Positions 19,443 to 28,498 are shown, counted from the stretch's first letter. The stretch is DNA of 64,000 bases from CAWFSE01 sp963697565 (GCA_963697565.1 CAVOOM010000008.1:434001-498000); one strand, 5' to 3'. Program-made: numbers and translations. Notes: a model not told the origin generated them from the letters alone.

Positions 19443-20515
19443 GTGAACGAGGGTGTGGACGCGCTCGTCGACGAGTACGCCGACCTGGAGCGGCGGCTCG
19501 CCGACCCCTCGGTGCACGCCGACCAGGCCGAGGCGCGCCGCCTGGGCCGCCGGTACGCCGAGCTGGCGCCCGATCGTGCGCACCTACCTGGACTGGCGGC
19601 AGGCGGCCGACGACCTCGCGGTCGCCCGCGAGTTCGCCTCGGACGACCCCGGGTTCGCGCGCCGAGGCCGAGGAGCTGGCGGCCCGCCACGACGCCCTGG
19701 GCGACCAGCTGCGGGGGCTCCTCGTCCCGCGCGACCCCGACGACTCCAAGGACGTCATCCTCGAGGTCAAGGCCGGGGAGGGCGGCCAGGAGTCCGCGCT
19801 GTTCGCCGGCGACCTGCTGCGGATGTACCTGCGCTACGCGGAGCGCCGCGGCTGGGGCACCGAGATCCTCGAGGCCACCGAGTCCGACCTCGGCGGGTAC
19901 AAGGACGTCTCGGTCGCCATCAAGGCGCGCGGCATCCCGCAGCCCGGCGAGGCGCCCTTCGCCCGGCTGAAGTACGAGGGCGGCGTGCACCGAGTCCAGC
20001 GGGTGCCCATCACCGAGTCGCAGGGCCGGATCCACACGTCCGCGGCCGGGGTGCTCGTCTTCCCCGAGGCCGAGGAGGTCGAGGTCGAGATGGACCCGAA
20101 CGACCTGCGGATCGACGTCTACCGCTCAAGCGGACCGGGCGGCCAGAGCGTGAACACCACGGACTCCGCGGTGCGGATCACCCATGTGCCGACGGGCATC
20201 GTGGTGTCCTGCCAGAACGAGAAGTCGCAGCTGCAGAACAAGGAGTCGGCCCTGCGGATCCTGCGCGCGCGCCTGCTCGACGCCGCGCGGGCCGAGGCGG
20301 ACGCGGCGGCCGGCGTCGCCCGACGCAGCCAGGTGCGCACCGTCGACCGCAGTGAGCGGATCCGCACGTACAACTTCGCGGAGAACCGGATCAGCGACCA
20401 CCGGGTCGGCTACAAGTCGTACAACCTCGACCAGGTCCTCGATGGCGACCTCGACGCGGTCGTCCAGGCGGCGATCGACGCCGACGAGGCCGCGCAGCTG
20501 GCCGCGCACGGCTGA
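19443..20515 (+). CDS. prfA: Peptide chain release factor 1 (two frameshifts near the N-terminus)
   Basis: Recognises UAA/UAG and triggers peptide release. The catalytic loop is SSGPGGQSVNTTDSAVR with the GGQ glutamine that PrmC methylates; the downstream KSQLQNKESALRILRARL and YNFAENRISDHR are family signatures. The N-terminal domain is in three frames: GTG 19443 to about 19570 (DLERRLADPSV), then VRTYLDWRQAADDLAVARE, then from about 19660 EAEELAARHDALG onward. Each step is net +1, so removing two bases restores a normal RF1. Programmed frameshifting is known for prfB, not prfA, so this is treated as error. prmC follows one base later. Confidence 0.93.
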
Positions 20516-20516
20516 C

Positions 20517-21365
20517 GTGGGCGCCGTCCGACCCGCCCTCGAGCGCGGGGCCGCCCTGCTGCAGGAGGCCGGGGTCGGCTCCCCGCGGCATGACGCGGAG
20601 GCCCTGCTGGCGCACCTGCTCGGCTGCACCCGCGCCGACCTGCTCACGCTCCGCGAGGTGCCGCCGGACGCGGAGGCGGCGTACGGCTCGCTGCTGCTGC
20701 GGCGGGCCGGCCGCGAGCCGCTCCAGCACCTCGTCGGGTCCGCGGCCTTCCGCCACGTGGAGGTGGCCGTCGGCCCGGGGGTCTTCATCCCTCGCCCGGA
20801 GACCGAGTTGGTCGCCGGCGCGGCGATCGCCGAGGCCCTCGCGATCGGCGCAGCGGGCGGCCGGCCCGTGGTCGTCGACCTGTGCGCCGGGTCTGGGGCC
20901 ATCGCCCTCGCGGTCGCCGACGAGGCGCCGGTGGCCGAGGTGCACGCCGTGGAGCGCTCCGCGGATGCGTACGAGTGGCTGGCGCGCAACGCGGGGGGCT
21001 CGCGGGTCCACGTGCACCGGGCCGACGCCGCGACCGCCCTGCCGGACCTCGACGGCTCGGTGGACGTGGTCGTGAGCAACCCGCCGTACGTCCCCGCGTC
21101 CGACCGCGCCCGGATGGACCCCGAGACGCTGCGGCATGATCCGCCGGAGGCCCTGTGGGGCGGCGGTTCGGACGGGCTGGAGGTGCCAGGCGTGGTGATC
21201 AGGGCGGCGGCGCGCCTGCTGCGTCCCGGCGGGCTGCTGGTCCTCGAGCACGCCGAGGGGCAGGGGGCGGGCGTGCGCGTCCTGCTCGGCTCGGGCCCGT
21301 GGACCGAGGTGGCCACGCACCGCGATCTGGCTGGCCGCGAACGCTTCGCGACGGCGCGCCGATGA
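20517..21365 (+). CDS. prmC: Release factor glutamine methyltransferase
   Basis: SAM-dependent methyltransferase that N5-methylates the GGQ glutamine of release factors. It has an N-terminal helical substrate domain (GVGSPRHDAEALLAHLLGC), the FIPRPETE segment, the SAM-binding VVDLCAGSGAIALA and the catalytic NPPY (VVSNPPYVPASD). GTG 20517 is one base after the prfA stop, so it is probably co-translated with its substrate. The end overlaps the next gene by four bases (ATGA). Confidence 0.94.
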   Translation: MGAVRPALERGAALLQEAGVGSPRHDAEALLAHLLGCTRADLLTLREVPPDAEAAYGSLLLRRAGREPLQHLVGSAAFRHVEVAVGPGVFIPRPETELVAGAAIAEALAIGAAGGRPVVVDLCAGSGAIALAVADEAPVAEVHAVERSADAYEWLARNAGGSRVHVHRADAATALPDLDGSVDVVVSNPPYVPASDRARMDPETLRHDPPEALWGGGSDGLEVPGVVIRAAARLLRPGGLLVLEHAEGQGAGVRVLLGSGPWTEVATHRDLAGRERFATARR

Positions 21366-22015
21366 GCGCGGTCTTCGCCGGCGCGGACCCCGCCGAGCGG
21401 GCCACCGGGCTCACCCGCGCGGCCGCGGCCGTGCGCCGCGGCGACCTCGTGGTGATTCCGACCGACTCGGCCTACGGAGTCGGCTGCGACGCGTTCTCGG
21501 TGCCGGCGGTGCGTGCGCTCCGGGCGGCCAAGGGGCGCGGGCCCGACCTGGCTGTGCCGGTGCTGATCGGGGCCATGCGCACGCTGGAGGGGATCGCGAC
21601 GGGGCTCTCGCCCGACGCGCGGCTGCTCGCCCAGGGCTGGTGGCCCGGGCCGCTCACCCTCATCTGCCGGGCCCAGCCCACGCTGACCTGGGACCTCGGC
21701 AGCGGGGGCAGCGTCGCTGTGCGGATGCCGCTGCACCCGCTGGCCCTTGAGCTGCTTCGGGCCACCGGGCCGATGGCCGTCGTCGCCGCCAACCGGGCTG
21801 GGACATTGCCGCCGCCCACCTGCGAGGACGCCCAGAGCCAGCTGGGGTCGGCGGTGTCGACGTACCTCGACGGCGGCCCCTGCCTCGACCCGACCCCGTC
21901 GACTGCGGTGGATGTCACCGGGGCGCGCCCGGTGCTGGCTCGGCTCGGGGCGGTCTCGGTCGAGGCGCTGCGCGCGGTCGTGCCCGATCTGGTGGTTCCG
22001 GAGGCATTCGAATGA
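21362..22015 (+). CDS. L-threonylcarbamoyladenylate synthase (Sua5/YwlC/YrdC family)
   Basis: Makes threonylcarbamoyl-AMP from threonine, bicarbonate and ATP for the t6A modification of ANN-decoding tRNAs. The YrdC fold is recognised by GDLVVIPTDSAYGVGCDAF, LLAQGWWPGPLTLI and VAVRMPLHPLALELL. The typical PSTAVD segment is present near the C-terminus. About 217 residues, so it lacks the extra Sua5 C-terminal domain. Linked by ATGA overlaps to prmC upstream and the phosphatase gene downstream. Confidence 0.9.
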   Translation: MSAVFAGADPAERATGLTRAAAAVRRGDLVVIPTDSAYGVGCDAFSVPAVRALRAAKGRGPDLAVPVLIGAMRTLEGIATGLSPDARLLAQGWWPGPLTLICRAQPTLTWDLGSGGSVAVRMPLHPLALELLRATGPMAVVAANRAGTLPPPTCEDAQSQLGSAVSTYLDGGPCLDPTPSTAVDVTGARPVLARLGAVSVEALRAVVPDLVVPEAFE

Positions 22016-22596
22016 CCGAGCCGGCGGGGGTGACCGTGCTGCACGTGTGCATGGGCAACATCTGCCGCTCGCCGATGGCCGAGCGGCTGATGAGGCATCG
22101 ACTCGATGAGGCGTTCGGCGCCGCGGCGGCCGAGGTGCGTTGCGCTGGCGCGGGCACCTACGGCGGGCACGCGGGGGAGGGCATGAACCCCCCTGCGGCG
22201 CGCGTGCTTGCCGAGCAGGGGGTGGACCCCTCGGCCTTCACAGCCACCGCGCTCCAGCCCGGGCTGGCGCTGTCCGCCGACCTGATCCTCACCGCGACCG
22301 CCGACCAGGTGCGCACGGTGGGGCGGCTGGCGCCGTCGGCGGCCCCGCGGGCCTTCGCCCTGCTTGAGTTCGCCGCCCTGGCCGACCGGGTCGGCCCGGT
22401 GGCCGCGCCGACGCCGGGGGGCGCGGTGGTCGCGCTGACCGCGGCCGCCGAGGAGGCTCGCGCCGGGATGGGCGCGCGGGTGGGCGCGGATGTGCCCGAT
22501 CCCTGGGGCGAGCCGCTCGACGTCTTCCGCGCCACCCGCGACCTGATCGACGACGCCGTGGTCCGGATCGTGGCCGCGCTCACGGTCGCGGGCTGA
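22012..22596 (+). CDS. Low-molecular-weight protein-tyrosine phosphatase
   Basis: The P-loop CMGNICRS near the N-terminus matches the C-x5-R-S signature of LMW-PTPs, and the general-acid aspartate is in the DPWGEPLDVF segment near residue 162. About 194 residues, longer than the 150-160 typical, with the extra length in an Ala/Gly-rich middle region (PVAAPTPGGAVVALTAAAEEARAGMG). Such proteins dephosphorylate tyrosine kinases of polysaccharide export and related targets; the target here is unknown. Starts four bases inside the Sua5 gene. Confidence 0.88.
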   Translation: MTEPAGVTVLHVCMGNICRSPMAERLMRHRLDEAFGAAAAEVRCAGAGTYGGHAGEGMNPPAARVLAEQGVDPSAFTATALQPGLALSADLILTATADQVRTVGRLAPSAAPRAFALLEFAALADRVGPVAAPTPGGAVVALTAAAEEARAGMGARVGADVPDPWGEPLDVFRATRDLIDDAVVRIVAALTVAG

Positions 22597-22662
22597 TCGA
22601 GGGGCCTTGCCGCCGGGCCCGTAGGATCGCGCCACCGCCTGACTGCTGCGAGGAGCCATTCG

Positions 22663-23925
22663 ATGAGCGACATCTTCTGGGGACCGGACTTCGATGCCCT
22701 TCAGGCCGAAGACCCGGAGATCGCCGACGTCATCCTCGGCGAGCTGGACCGCCTGCGGGGCGGCCTGCAGCTGATCGCCAGCGAGAACTTCACCTCGCCC
22801 GCGGTGCTCGCCGCCCTGGGGTCGACGCTGTCGAACAAGTACGCCGAGGGCTACCCCCGCAAGCGCTACTACGGCGGCTGCTCCGAGGTGGACACCGCCG
22901 AGGAGATCGGCATCGCGCGGGCCCAAGAGCTCTTCGGGGCCGAGCACGCCAACCTGCAGCCGCACTCCGGCGCGAGCGCCAACCTCGCCGCGTACGCCGC
23001 GTTCTTGCAGCCCGGCGACACGGTCTTGGCCATGTCGCTTCCGCACGGGGGGCACCTCACGCACGGCTCGAAGGTCAACTTCTCCGGCAAGTGGTTCAAC
23101 ACCGTGTCTTACGGCGTGACCGAGGACACCGAGCTCATCGACTACGACCAGGTGCGCGACCAGGCTCTGGAGCACCGGCCCAAGATGATCATCTGCGGCG
23201 CCACCGCGTACTCGCGGCTGATCGATTTCGCCGCCTTCCGGCAGATCGCCGACGACGTGGGCGCGGTCCTGATGGTCGACGCGGCGCACTTCATCGGCCT
23301 GGTGGCCGGCCGGGCGATCCCCTCGCCGGTGCCGTACGCCGACGTGGTGTGCTTCACCACGCACAAGGTCCTGCGGGGTCCGCGCGGCGGCATGATCGTC
23401 TGCCGCCAGGAGCACGCCGCCAAGATCGACAAGGCCGTCTTCCCGTTCCTCCAGGGCGGCCCGCTCATGCACGCGGTCGCGGCCAAGGCGGTGGCCCTCA
23501 AGGAGTGCGCGCAGCCGGCCTACCAGGCGTACGCGGCGCAGGTGATCGCCAACGCCCAGGCGCTGGCGGCCGGGCTCGCCGAGCAGGGCATGCGCCCGGT
23601 GTCGGGCGGCACCGACACCCACCTCGCGTTGATCGACCTGCGAGGCGCCGGGGTCACCGGCGCCGAGGCCGAGGCACGCTGCGACGCCGCGCGCATCACC
23701 CTGAACAAGAACGCCATCCCGTACGACCCGCAGCCGCCCCTGGTGGCGTCCGGGATCCGGGTGGGCACGCCCGCCGTGACCACCCAGGGCATGGTCGAGG
23801 CGGACATGAAGGAGGTCGCCGGACTGATCGGCCGGGCGGTGCGCGACGCCGACGGCACGGACGCCCCGGCGATCGCCGAGGCGGTGGGCGCGCTCACCGC
23901 GAGCCACCCCGCGTACCCCCGCTAG
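22663..23925 (+). CDS. glyA: Serine hydroxymethyltransferase
   Basis: PLP enzyme interconverting serine and glycine with transfer of a one-carbon unit to tetrahydrofolate, 420 residues. Signatures are LIASENFTSPAVLAALGS, NKYAEGYPRKRYYGGC, LQPHSGASANLAAY and the PLP lysine in VVCFTTHKVLRGPRGG. GAGGAG precedes the ATG. It sits between the phosphatase and wecA, the usual position in actinobacteria upstream of the ATP synthase operon. The frame is intact. Confidence 0.97.
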   Translation: MSDIFWGPDFDALQAEDPEIADVILGELDRLRGGLQLIASENFTSPAVLAALGSTLSNKYAEGYPRKRYYGGCSEVDTAEEIGIARAQELFGAEHANLQPHSGASANLAAYAAFLQPGDTVLAMSLPHGGHLTHGSKVNFSGKWFNTVSYGVTEDTELIDYDQVRDQALEHRPKMIICGATAYSRLIDFAAFRQIADDVGAVLMVDAAHFIGLVAGRAIPSPVPYADVVCFTTHKVLRGPRGGMIVCRQEHAAKIDKAVFPFLQGGPLMHAVAAKAVALKECAQPAYQAYAAQVIANAQALAAGLAEQGMRPVSGGTDTHLALIDLRGAGVTGAEAEARCDAARITLNKNAIPYDPQPPLVASGIRVGTPAVTTQGMVEADMKEVAGLIGRAVRDADGTDAPAIAEAVGALTASHPAYPR

Positions 23926-23965
23926 ACCCACCCACACCGACCAACCCCGGGGGGAGGCCGCCCGC

Positions 23966-25078
23966 GTGCGCGAGTACCTCCTCACCCTGTTCGTCGCGGC
24001 GGCCGTCACGTACCTGACCGCGGGCCTCGTGCGCGCCTTTGCCGTGCGCTGGGGCGTCTTCGCCGAGATCCGCGACCGGGACGTCCACGACACCCTCACG
24101 CCCCGCCTCGGCGGGGTGGCGATGTACCTCGGACTGGCCGCCGCCCTGCTGGTGGCGGGCAAGCTGCCCCTGCTGCGGTCGGTCTTCGAGGGCTCCGACG
24201 AGGTGCGGGCCCTGATGACGGGGGCCACCCTGATCTGCCTGCTCGGGGCGGCCGACGACAAGTGGGGCCTGGACGCGCTCACCAAGATGGCCGGCCAGGC
24301 GGTGGCGGCGGGCGTGATGGCGCTGCAGGGGCTGGTGCTGCTGTGGCTGCCCTGGCCCGGCCAGACGATCGCCCTCGACCCCGTGACCGGCACGCTCCTG
24401 ACCATCCTGATCGTGGTCGGGGTGGTCAACGCCATCAACTTCGTCGACGGCCTCGACGGGCTGGCCGCGGGCATCGTCGCGATCGCCGCCAGCGCGTTCT
24501 TCGTCTTCTCGTACCTGCTCTCGGTGGAGAACGCCAGCGACCGCGCGCTCACCCCCTCGTTGATCTCCGCCGTGATCGTCGGGGTCTGCCTGGGGTTCCT
24601 GCTCCACAACTTCAACCCCGCGCTGATCTTCATGGGCGACGCCGGCTCGATGCTGCTCGGGCTGCTGCTGGCGGCCTCGACGATCGCCCTCACCGGGCGC
24701 GTCGACTACCGGGCGTTCAGCAGCACCGACCTGGCCCCCGCACTGCTGCCGCTGCTGCTGCCGCTGGCGGCGATCTCGCTGCCCTTCATCGACGTGCTGC
24801 TGGCGGTGGTGCGCCGCACCCGCGCCCGCAGATCGCCGTTCGCCCCGGACAAGCGGCACCTGCACCACCGCCTGCTGGAGATCGGCCACAGCCATCGGCG
24901 CGCGGTCGAGCTGATGTACGCGTGGACCTTCGTGCTGGCGTACGGCGTGCTGGCGCTGGCGCTGCTGCCGTTGGGGGTGGCCCTCGCCCTGTGCGCGGCC
25001 GGCTTCGCCGGGTTGGTGCTCTTCGTCCGCTGGCCGCGGGTGCGCGCCCGGCTGTCGGCCGCCGCCGCCCGCGATTAG
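23966..25078 (+). CDS. wecA: Polyprenyl-phosphate N-acetylglucosamine-1-phosphate transferase (WecA/TagO type)
   Basis: Membrane enzyme of the PNPT family linking a sugar-1-phosphate to the lipid carrier, starting synthesis of wall polymers; in mycobacteria the homologue makes decaprenyl-PP-GlcNAc for arabinogalactan. 370 residues with about ten TM helices. Family motifs: DTLTPRLGGVAMYLG, AADDKWGLDALTK, NAINFVDGLDGLAAG and FMGDAGSMLLG, plus the cytoplasmic SPFAPDKRHLHHRLLEIGHSHR loop. GTG 23966 follows GGGGGAGG. Confidence 0.93.
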   Translation: MREYLLTLFVAAAVTYLTAGLVRAFAVRWGVFAEIRDRDVHDTLTPRLGGVAMYLGLAAALLVAGKLPLLRSVFEGSDEVRALMTGATLICLLGAADDKWGLDALTKMAGQAVAAGVMALQGLVLLWLPWPGQTIALDPVTGTLLTILIVVGVVNAINFVDGLDGLAAGIVAIAASAFFVFSYLLSVENASDRALTPSLISAVIVGVCLGFLLHNFNPALIFMGDAGSMLLGLLLAASTIALTGRVDYRAFSSTDLAPALLPLLLPLAAISLPFIDVLLAVVRRTRARRSPFAPDKRHLHHRLLEIGHSHRRAVELMYAWTFVLAYGVLALALLPLGVALALCAAGFAGLVLFVRWPRVRARLSAAAARD

Positions 25079-25111
25079 CCGCCGAGGGCCGGCGCCTGCG
25101 ACCCTGGGCGC

Positions 25112-25555
25112 ATGAGCGAGCCTGCCCCCGACACGTTCCGGGTCCTCTTTCGCGGGGCGGCGATTCCCACGGCGATCACGGGCCTGATCGCCGTCGTCGT
25201 CGCGCTCCTGCTCGGCCGCGGAATCGGGGGTGCGATCGCCGCCGCACTGGGGTGCCTAGTGGTGATCGGGTTCTTCGGGATGTCCTTGCTGGTGATGCGG
25301 TGGACGGCCGACAGCCACCCGGCGAACGCGTTCGGGGCGGCGATGGTGTCGTACACGATCAAGATCGTCGCGCTCGGGCTGACCTTCGTGGTGCTGCGCC
25401 AGGTCGAGGCGTTCGACAACGAGGCGTTCGGCCTCAGCGTGCTCGCTTGCGCGTTGGTGTGGCTGGGATTCGAGGTCCGCGCGTTCACCCGCGCGCAGCT
25501 GCCGACGGTGGTCCCGCAGCCCCAGCACCAGCCGCCGCCGGAGCAGGGGACCTGA
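25112..25555 (+). CDS. AtpI-like small membrane protein
   Basis: 147-residue protein with four predicted TM helices (GAAIPTAITGLIAVVVALLLG, AIAAALGCLVVIGFFGMSLLV, AAMVSYTIKIVALGLTFVVL, GLSVLACALVWLGFEV) and a Pro/Gln-rich cytoplasmic tail. It resembles ATP synthase subunit I proteins, which assist assembly of the c-ring, and sits directly before the ATP synthase operon. The start ATG 25112 lies in a short gap after wecA. The perfect Crp-type site follows its stop codon. Confidence 0.75.
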   Translation: MSEPAPDTFRVLFRGAAIPTAITGLIAVVVALLLGRGIGGAIAAALGCLVVIGFFGMSLLVMRWTADSHPANAFGAAMVSYTIKIVALGLTFVVLRQVEAFDNEAFGLSVLACALVWLGFEVRAFTRAQLPTVVPQPQHQPPPEQGT

Positions 25556-25556
25556 T

Positions 25557-25572
25557 TGTGAACGCCTTCACA
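25557..25572 (+). promoter_or_regulatory. Crp/GlxR-type operator before the ATP synthase operon
   Basis: TGTGAACGCCTTCACA is a perfect TGTGA-N6-TCACA site for cAMP-receptor-family regulators. It lies 23 bases before the ATG of the AtpZ-like gene. A possible -10 TAATGT (25581-25586) follows, with TTGTGA (25556-25561) as a weak -35 at 19 bases. The operator would therefore cover the -35 region, which argues for repression rather than activation; this is an inference from position. Confidence 0.7.
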
Positions 25573-25595
25573 TCCGCTGGTAATGTCCGGTCCCG

Positions 25596-25844
25596 ATGAG
25601 CCAGGCAACGCCGGACGAGGGCTCGTCGGAGCCTGCGCAGCCCCCCGGGGCCGTGGTTCCGACCGGTCCCGGCTCCGACCCCTGGGCCATCTCGTCGACC
25701 CTCCTCAGCGGGCTGATCGTCTGGGGCGGGGCAGGGTGGTTGGCCGACCGGTGGTTGGGGACCTCGTTCCTCACCCTGATCGGGCTCCTCGTGGGCATGG
25801 CCACCGGGATGTACCTCGTGTTCCACCGCACGCTGAGGCGCTGA
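25596..25844 (+). CDS. AtpZ/AtpI-family ATP synthase accessory protein
   Basis: 82-residue protein with a Pro/Ser-rich N-terminus and two TM helices (ISSTLLSGLIVWGGAGWLADRW and FLTLIGLLVGMATGMYLVF) ending in basic residues, the hairpin layout of AtpZ/AtpI accessory proteins. It is the first gene after the Crp-type site and 27 bases before atpB, so it is probably the first cistron of the operon. It likely assists Fo assembly or ion uptake. Confidence 0.8.
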   Translation: MSQATPDEGSSEPAQPPGAVVPTGPGSDPWAISSTLLSGLIVWGGAGWLADRWLGTSFLTLIGLLVGMATGMYLVFHRTLRR

Positions 25845-25871
25845 CATGGGCGCCGGCAGGAGAGGAGCCGC

Positions 25872-26675
25872 GTGAGCACTTGGGTGCTTGCGAGCGTTTC
25901 GGCCACCGAGCCGTACGTGCCGCCGTCGGCAGCCGACTTCGCGTTCCCGCCGATGTTCACCGTCGGTGGCTTCGAGGTCACCAAGCCGATGGTGATGATC
26001 TTCTTCTCGGTGGCGCTCATCGCGGTCTTCTTCATCGTGGCGGCCCGCCGGGCCGAGATGGTCCCCGGCCGCTGGCAGTTCGCGGCCGAAGAGGTCTACG
26101 CCTTCGTCCGCAACGGCATCGCCCGCGACAACATCGGCGCCCAGGACTTCGCCAAGTTCGTCCCGCTGCTGGTGTCGCTGTTCGCGTTCGTCTACCTGAA
26201 CAACCTGTTCGGGATCATCCCGCTGATCCAGTTCCCCACCATGTCGCGGATCGGCTACCCGATCGCGCTCGCGATCATCGTCTGGGTGGTCTGGAACTAC
26301 CTGGGGCTGAAGAAGCACGGCGCGCTCGGCTACCTCAAGCACGTGGCGATCATCCCCGGGATCCCCAAGGCGTCGCTGCTCCTGGTGGCGCCGCTCGAGT
26401 TCTTCTCGACCATCTTCGTCCGCCCGCTCTCGCACGCCCTACGTCTGTTCGCCAACATGTTCGCCGGCCACCTGCTGCTGCTCGTGTTCACCCTGGGTGC
26501 GGAGTACATGTTCTTCGTGTCCGGCAGCCCCATCCAGATGGTCCTGGCGCCCTTCGCGGGCGGCATGGCCATCGTGATGACCCTGTTCGAGGCCCTGATC
26601 CAGTTGATCCAGGCCTACATCTTCACCCTGCTCGCCGCCCTGTACATCGCCGGAGCGCTCGCCGAGGACCACTGA
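25872..26675 (+). CDS. atpB: F1Fo-ATP synthase subunit a
   Basis: Membrane stator subunit forming the proton half-channels. 267 residues. The essential arginine is in HALRLFANMFAGHLLLL; other conserved parts are VPLLVSLFAFVYLNNLFGIIPLIQFP and FEALIQLIQAYIFTLLAALYIAGAL. GTG 25872 is preceded by GGAGAGGAG. An intact reading frame in a run of eight clean ATP synthase genes. Confidence 0.96.
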   Translation: MSTWVLASVSATEPYVPPSAADFAFPPMFTVGGFEVTKPMVMIFFSVALIAVFFIVAARRAEMVPGRWQFAAEEVYAFVRNGIARDNIGAQDFAKFVPLLVSLFAFVYLNNLFGIIPLIQFPTMSRIGYPIALAIIVWVVWNYLGLKKHGALGYLKHVAIIPGIPKASLLLVAPLEFFSTIFVRPLSHALRLFANMFAGHLLLLVFTLGAEYMFFVSGSPIQMVLAPFAGGMAIVMTLFEALIQLIQAYIFTLLAALYIAGALAEDH

Positions 26676-26782
26676 TTCACCAGTGACCCCGACGGCCCCC
26701 GGTGAGCGCACCCGCGCACACCAACGACCTGTGCACCACCGATCTCTCCGCCCGCGAGAGACCTGAGAAAGGACACGCAGGA

Positions 26783-26986
26783 ATGGAAGGCACGCTCAAC
26801 CTCGTCGGCTACGGCCTCTCGGCCATCGGCCCGGGTATCGCCGTCGGTCTCATCTTCGCCGCCTACATCAATGGCGTCGCCCGCCAGCCCGAGGCGCGAG
26901 GCATCCTCCAGCCGATCGCGTTCCTTGGATTCGCGCTCGCCGAGGCCCTCGCCCTCTTCGGCCTGGTGCTCGCGTTCGTCCTCTAG
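26783..26986 (+). CDS. atpE: F1Fo-ATP synthase subunit c
   Basis: Proteolipid rotor subunit, only 67 residues. It is a two-helix hairpin: helix 1 GYGLSAIGPGIAVGLIFAAYINGV, polar loop ARQPEARG and helix 2 IAFLGFALAEALALFGLVLAFVL. The proton-carrying carboxylate is Glu54 in ALAEALALFG. The start ATG 26783 is chosen because the upstream in-frame extension from 26702 is hydrophilic and unlike subunit c, and AAAGGA precedes the ATG. Confidence 0.95.
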   Translation: MEGTLNLVGYGLSAIGPGIAVGLIFAAYINGVARQPEARGILQPIAFLGFALAEALALFGLVLAFVL

Positions 26987-27042
26987 GACGAGCCGCGCAC
27001 AACAGTCCCTGATCCCCTCGTCGCGACGGAGAATCTCGCACG

Positions 27043-27615
27043 ATGACGACGTACCCGCTGGCGGCCGGCTTGGCCGCGTCCGGTGGTGAGATCAACCCGA
27101 TCGTCCCGGCCCCGGCCGAGATCGTCATCGGGTTCATCGCCTTCGGCCTGCTCTACTGGCTGCTCCGGAAGTACGCCTTCCCGAGCTTCGAGAAGATGTT
27201 CGCCGAGCGCACCGCGGCCATCGAGGGCGGCATGGCCAAGGCCGAGCAGGCCCAGGCCGACGCGGCCGCCGCGCTGGAGACGTACCAGGCGCAGCTGGCC
27301 GAGGCCCGGCAGGAGGCCGCCCGCATCCGCGAGGAGGCCCGCGAGCAGGGCGCGGCGATCATCGCTGAGATGCGCGAGCAGGCGCAGGGGGAGGCGGGAC
27401 GCATCACGGCCGCCAACCAGCAGCAGCTCGAGGTGGCCAAGCAGCAGGCGATCGCCCAGCTGCGCGGCCAGGTCGGCACGCTGGCGGTCGACCTCGCGAG
27501 CAAGGTGGTCGGCGAGTCCCTCGACGACGACGCGCGGGCCCGCGCCACCGTGGACCGGTTCATCGCCGACCTGGAGGCCCAGGCCGCGGCAGAGCCGGGC
27601 GGGCAGGTCCGCTGA
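27043..27615 (+). CDS. atpF: F1Fo-ATP synthase subunit b
   Basis: Peripheral stalk subunit of 190 residues: a short outside N-terminus, one TM helix (IVIGFIAFGLLYWLLRKYAF), then a long charged Ala/Glu/Gln-rich helix that dimerises and reaches F1. It overlaps atpH by one base (TGATG), so translation is likely coupled. No fusion to delta is seen, in contrast to the mycobacterial atpFH fusion. Confidence 0.94.
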   Translation: MTTYPLAAGLAASGGEINPIVPAPAEIVIGFIAFGLLYWLLRKYAFPSFEKMFAERTAAIEGGMAKAEQAQADAAAALETYQAQLAEARQEAARIREEAREQGAAIIAEMREQAQGEAGRITAANQQQLEVAKQQAIAQLRGQVGTLAVDLASKVVGESLDDDARARATVDRFIADLEAQAAAEPGGQVR

Positions 27616-28427
27616 TGCTCGGCGCCAGCCGCGACTCCCTCGCCGCCCTCCGCTCGGCGCTCGACGCCCAGCTGACGGCGGCGGCGGATCCGGCCGCCCT
27701 GTCCAGCGACCTGCGCGCGGTCTCAGACCTGCTGGCGGGCGAGCGGTCGCTGCGGGTGGCGCTGGCCGACCCGGGCCAAGACGCCGACGGCAAGCGGGCG
27801 TTGACCGATTCGGTGCTCGGCGGCCGAGTGTCCGCCCCCGCGCTGGCCGTGGTGTCCGCTGCGGCCGAGCAGCGCTGGTCGGCTGACCGCGACCTGGTCG
27901 ACGCCCTCGACATCGTGGGCATCGAGGCGGCCTTGGCCGGCGCCGAGAACGCCGGCACGCTCGACCGGGTCGAGGAGGAGGTCTTCCGCTTCGGCCGCGC
28001 CGTGGAGTCCAGCGCCGACCTGCAGATGACCCTGGGCGATCCGGCCGTCGACACCGCGCGCAAGGCCGAGATCGTCGGCGCGCTGCTCGAGGGCAGGGCC
28101 GACCCCGTCACCATCGGGCTGGTGACTCGCACCGTCACCGGACTGCGCGGCCACCGGCTGCAGGCAGCGCTCGGGCAGCTCACTGAGCTGGCCGCCCGCC
28201 GCCGCAACCGCGTCGTCGCCCTGGTGACCGCGGCCCGCCCGCTCGACGATGACCAAGAGGCCCGACTCGCCGACGTGCTCGGCCGGATCTACGGCCGGGT
28301 GGTCGACGTGCAGGTCGAGGTCGACCCCGAGGTCGTCGGCGGCGTCCGCGTCGTCATCGACGACGAGGTCATCGATGGGACGGTCGCCTCGCGGCTGGCC
28401 CAGGTCAAGCGCACCCTCGCCGGCTAG
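27615..28427 (+). CDS. atpH: F1Fo-ATP synthase subunit delta
   Basis: 270 residues, longer than the 180 of E. coli but usual for actinobacteria. It has the OSCP/delta fold: an N-terminal helical domain (RDSLAALRSALDAQL) and a C-terminal part ending in VVDVQVEVDPEVVGGVRVVIDDEVIDGTVASRL, which is the delta signature. It starts on the last base of the atpF stop codon. Confidence 0.94.
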   Translation: MLGASRDSLAALRSALDAQLTAAADPAALSSDLRAVSDLLAGERSLRVALADPGQDADGKRALTDSVLGGRVSAPALAVVSAAAEQRWSADRDLVDALDIVGIEAALAGAENAGTLDRVEEEVFRFGRAVESSADLQMTLGDPAVDTARKAEIVGALLEGRADPVTIGLVTRTVTGLRGHRLQAALGQLTELAARRRNRVVALVTAARPLDDDQEARLADVLGRIYGRVVDVQVEVDPEVVGGVRVVIDDEVIDGTVASRLAQVKRTLAG

Positions 28428-28498
28428 CCGGCCCCCGCAAGGTTTCACCCCGAGCCACCGCCCAACCGGGCGACCACGATGAGAGAGCAGGAACGTTC

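Noticed and set aside
19443..20515. Programmed frameshift in the release factor gene
   Set aside because: Programmed frameshifting is known in prfB (RF2) at a CUUUGA site, not in prfA. Two breaks occur here and no slippery site with an in-frame early UGA is seen, so sequence error is simpler.
22597..22662. Glycine riboswitch before glyA
   Set aside because: The gap is only 66 bases and contains no glycine-aptamer pattern; it holds an ordinary ribosome binding site.
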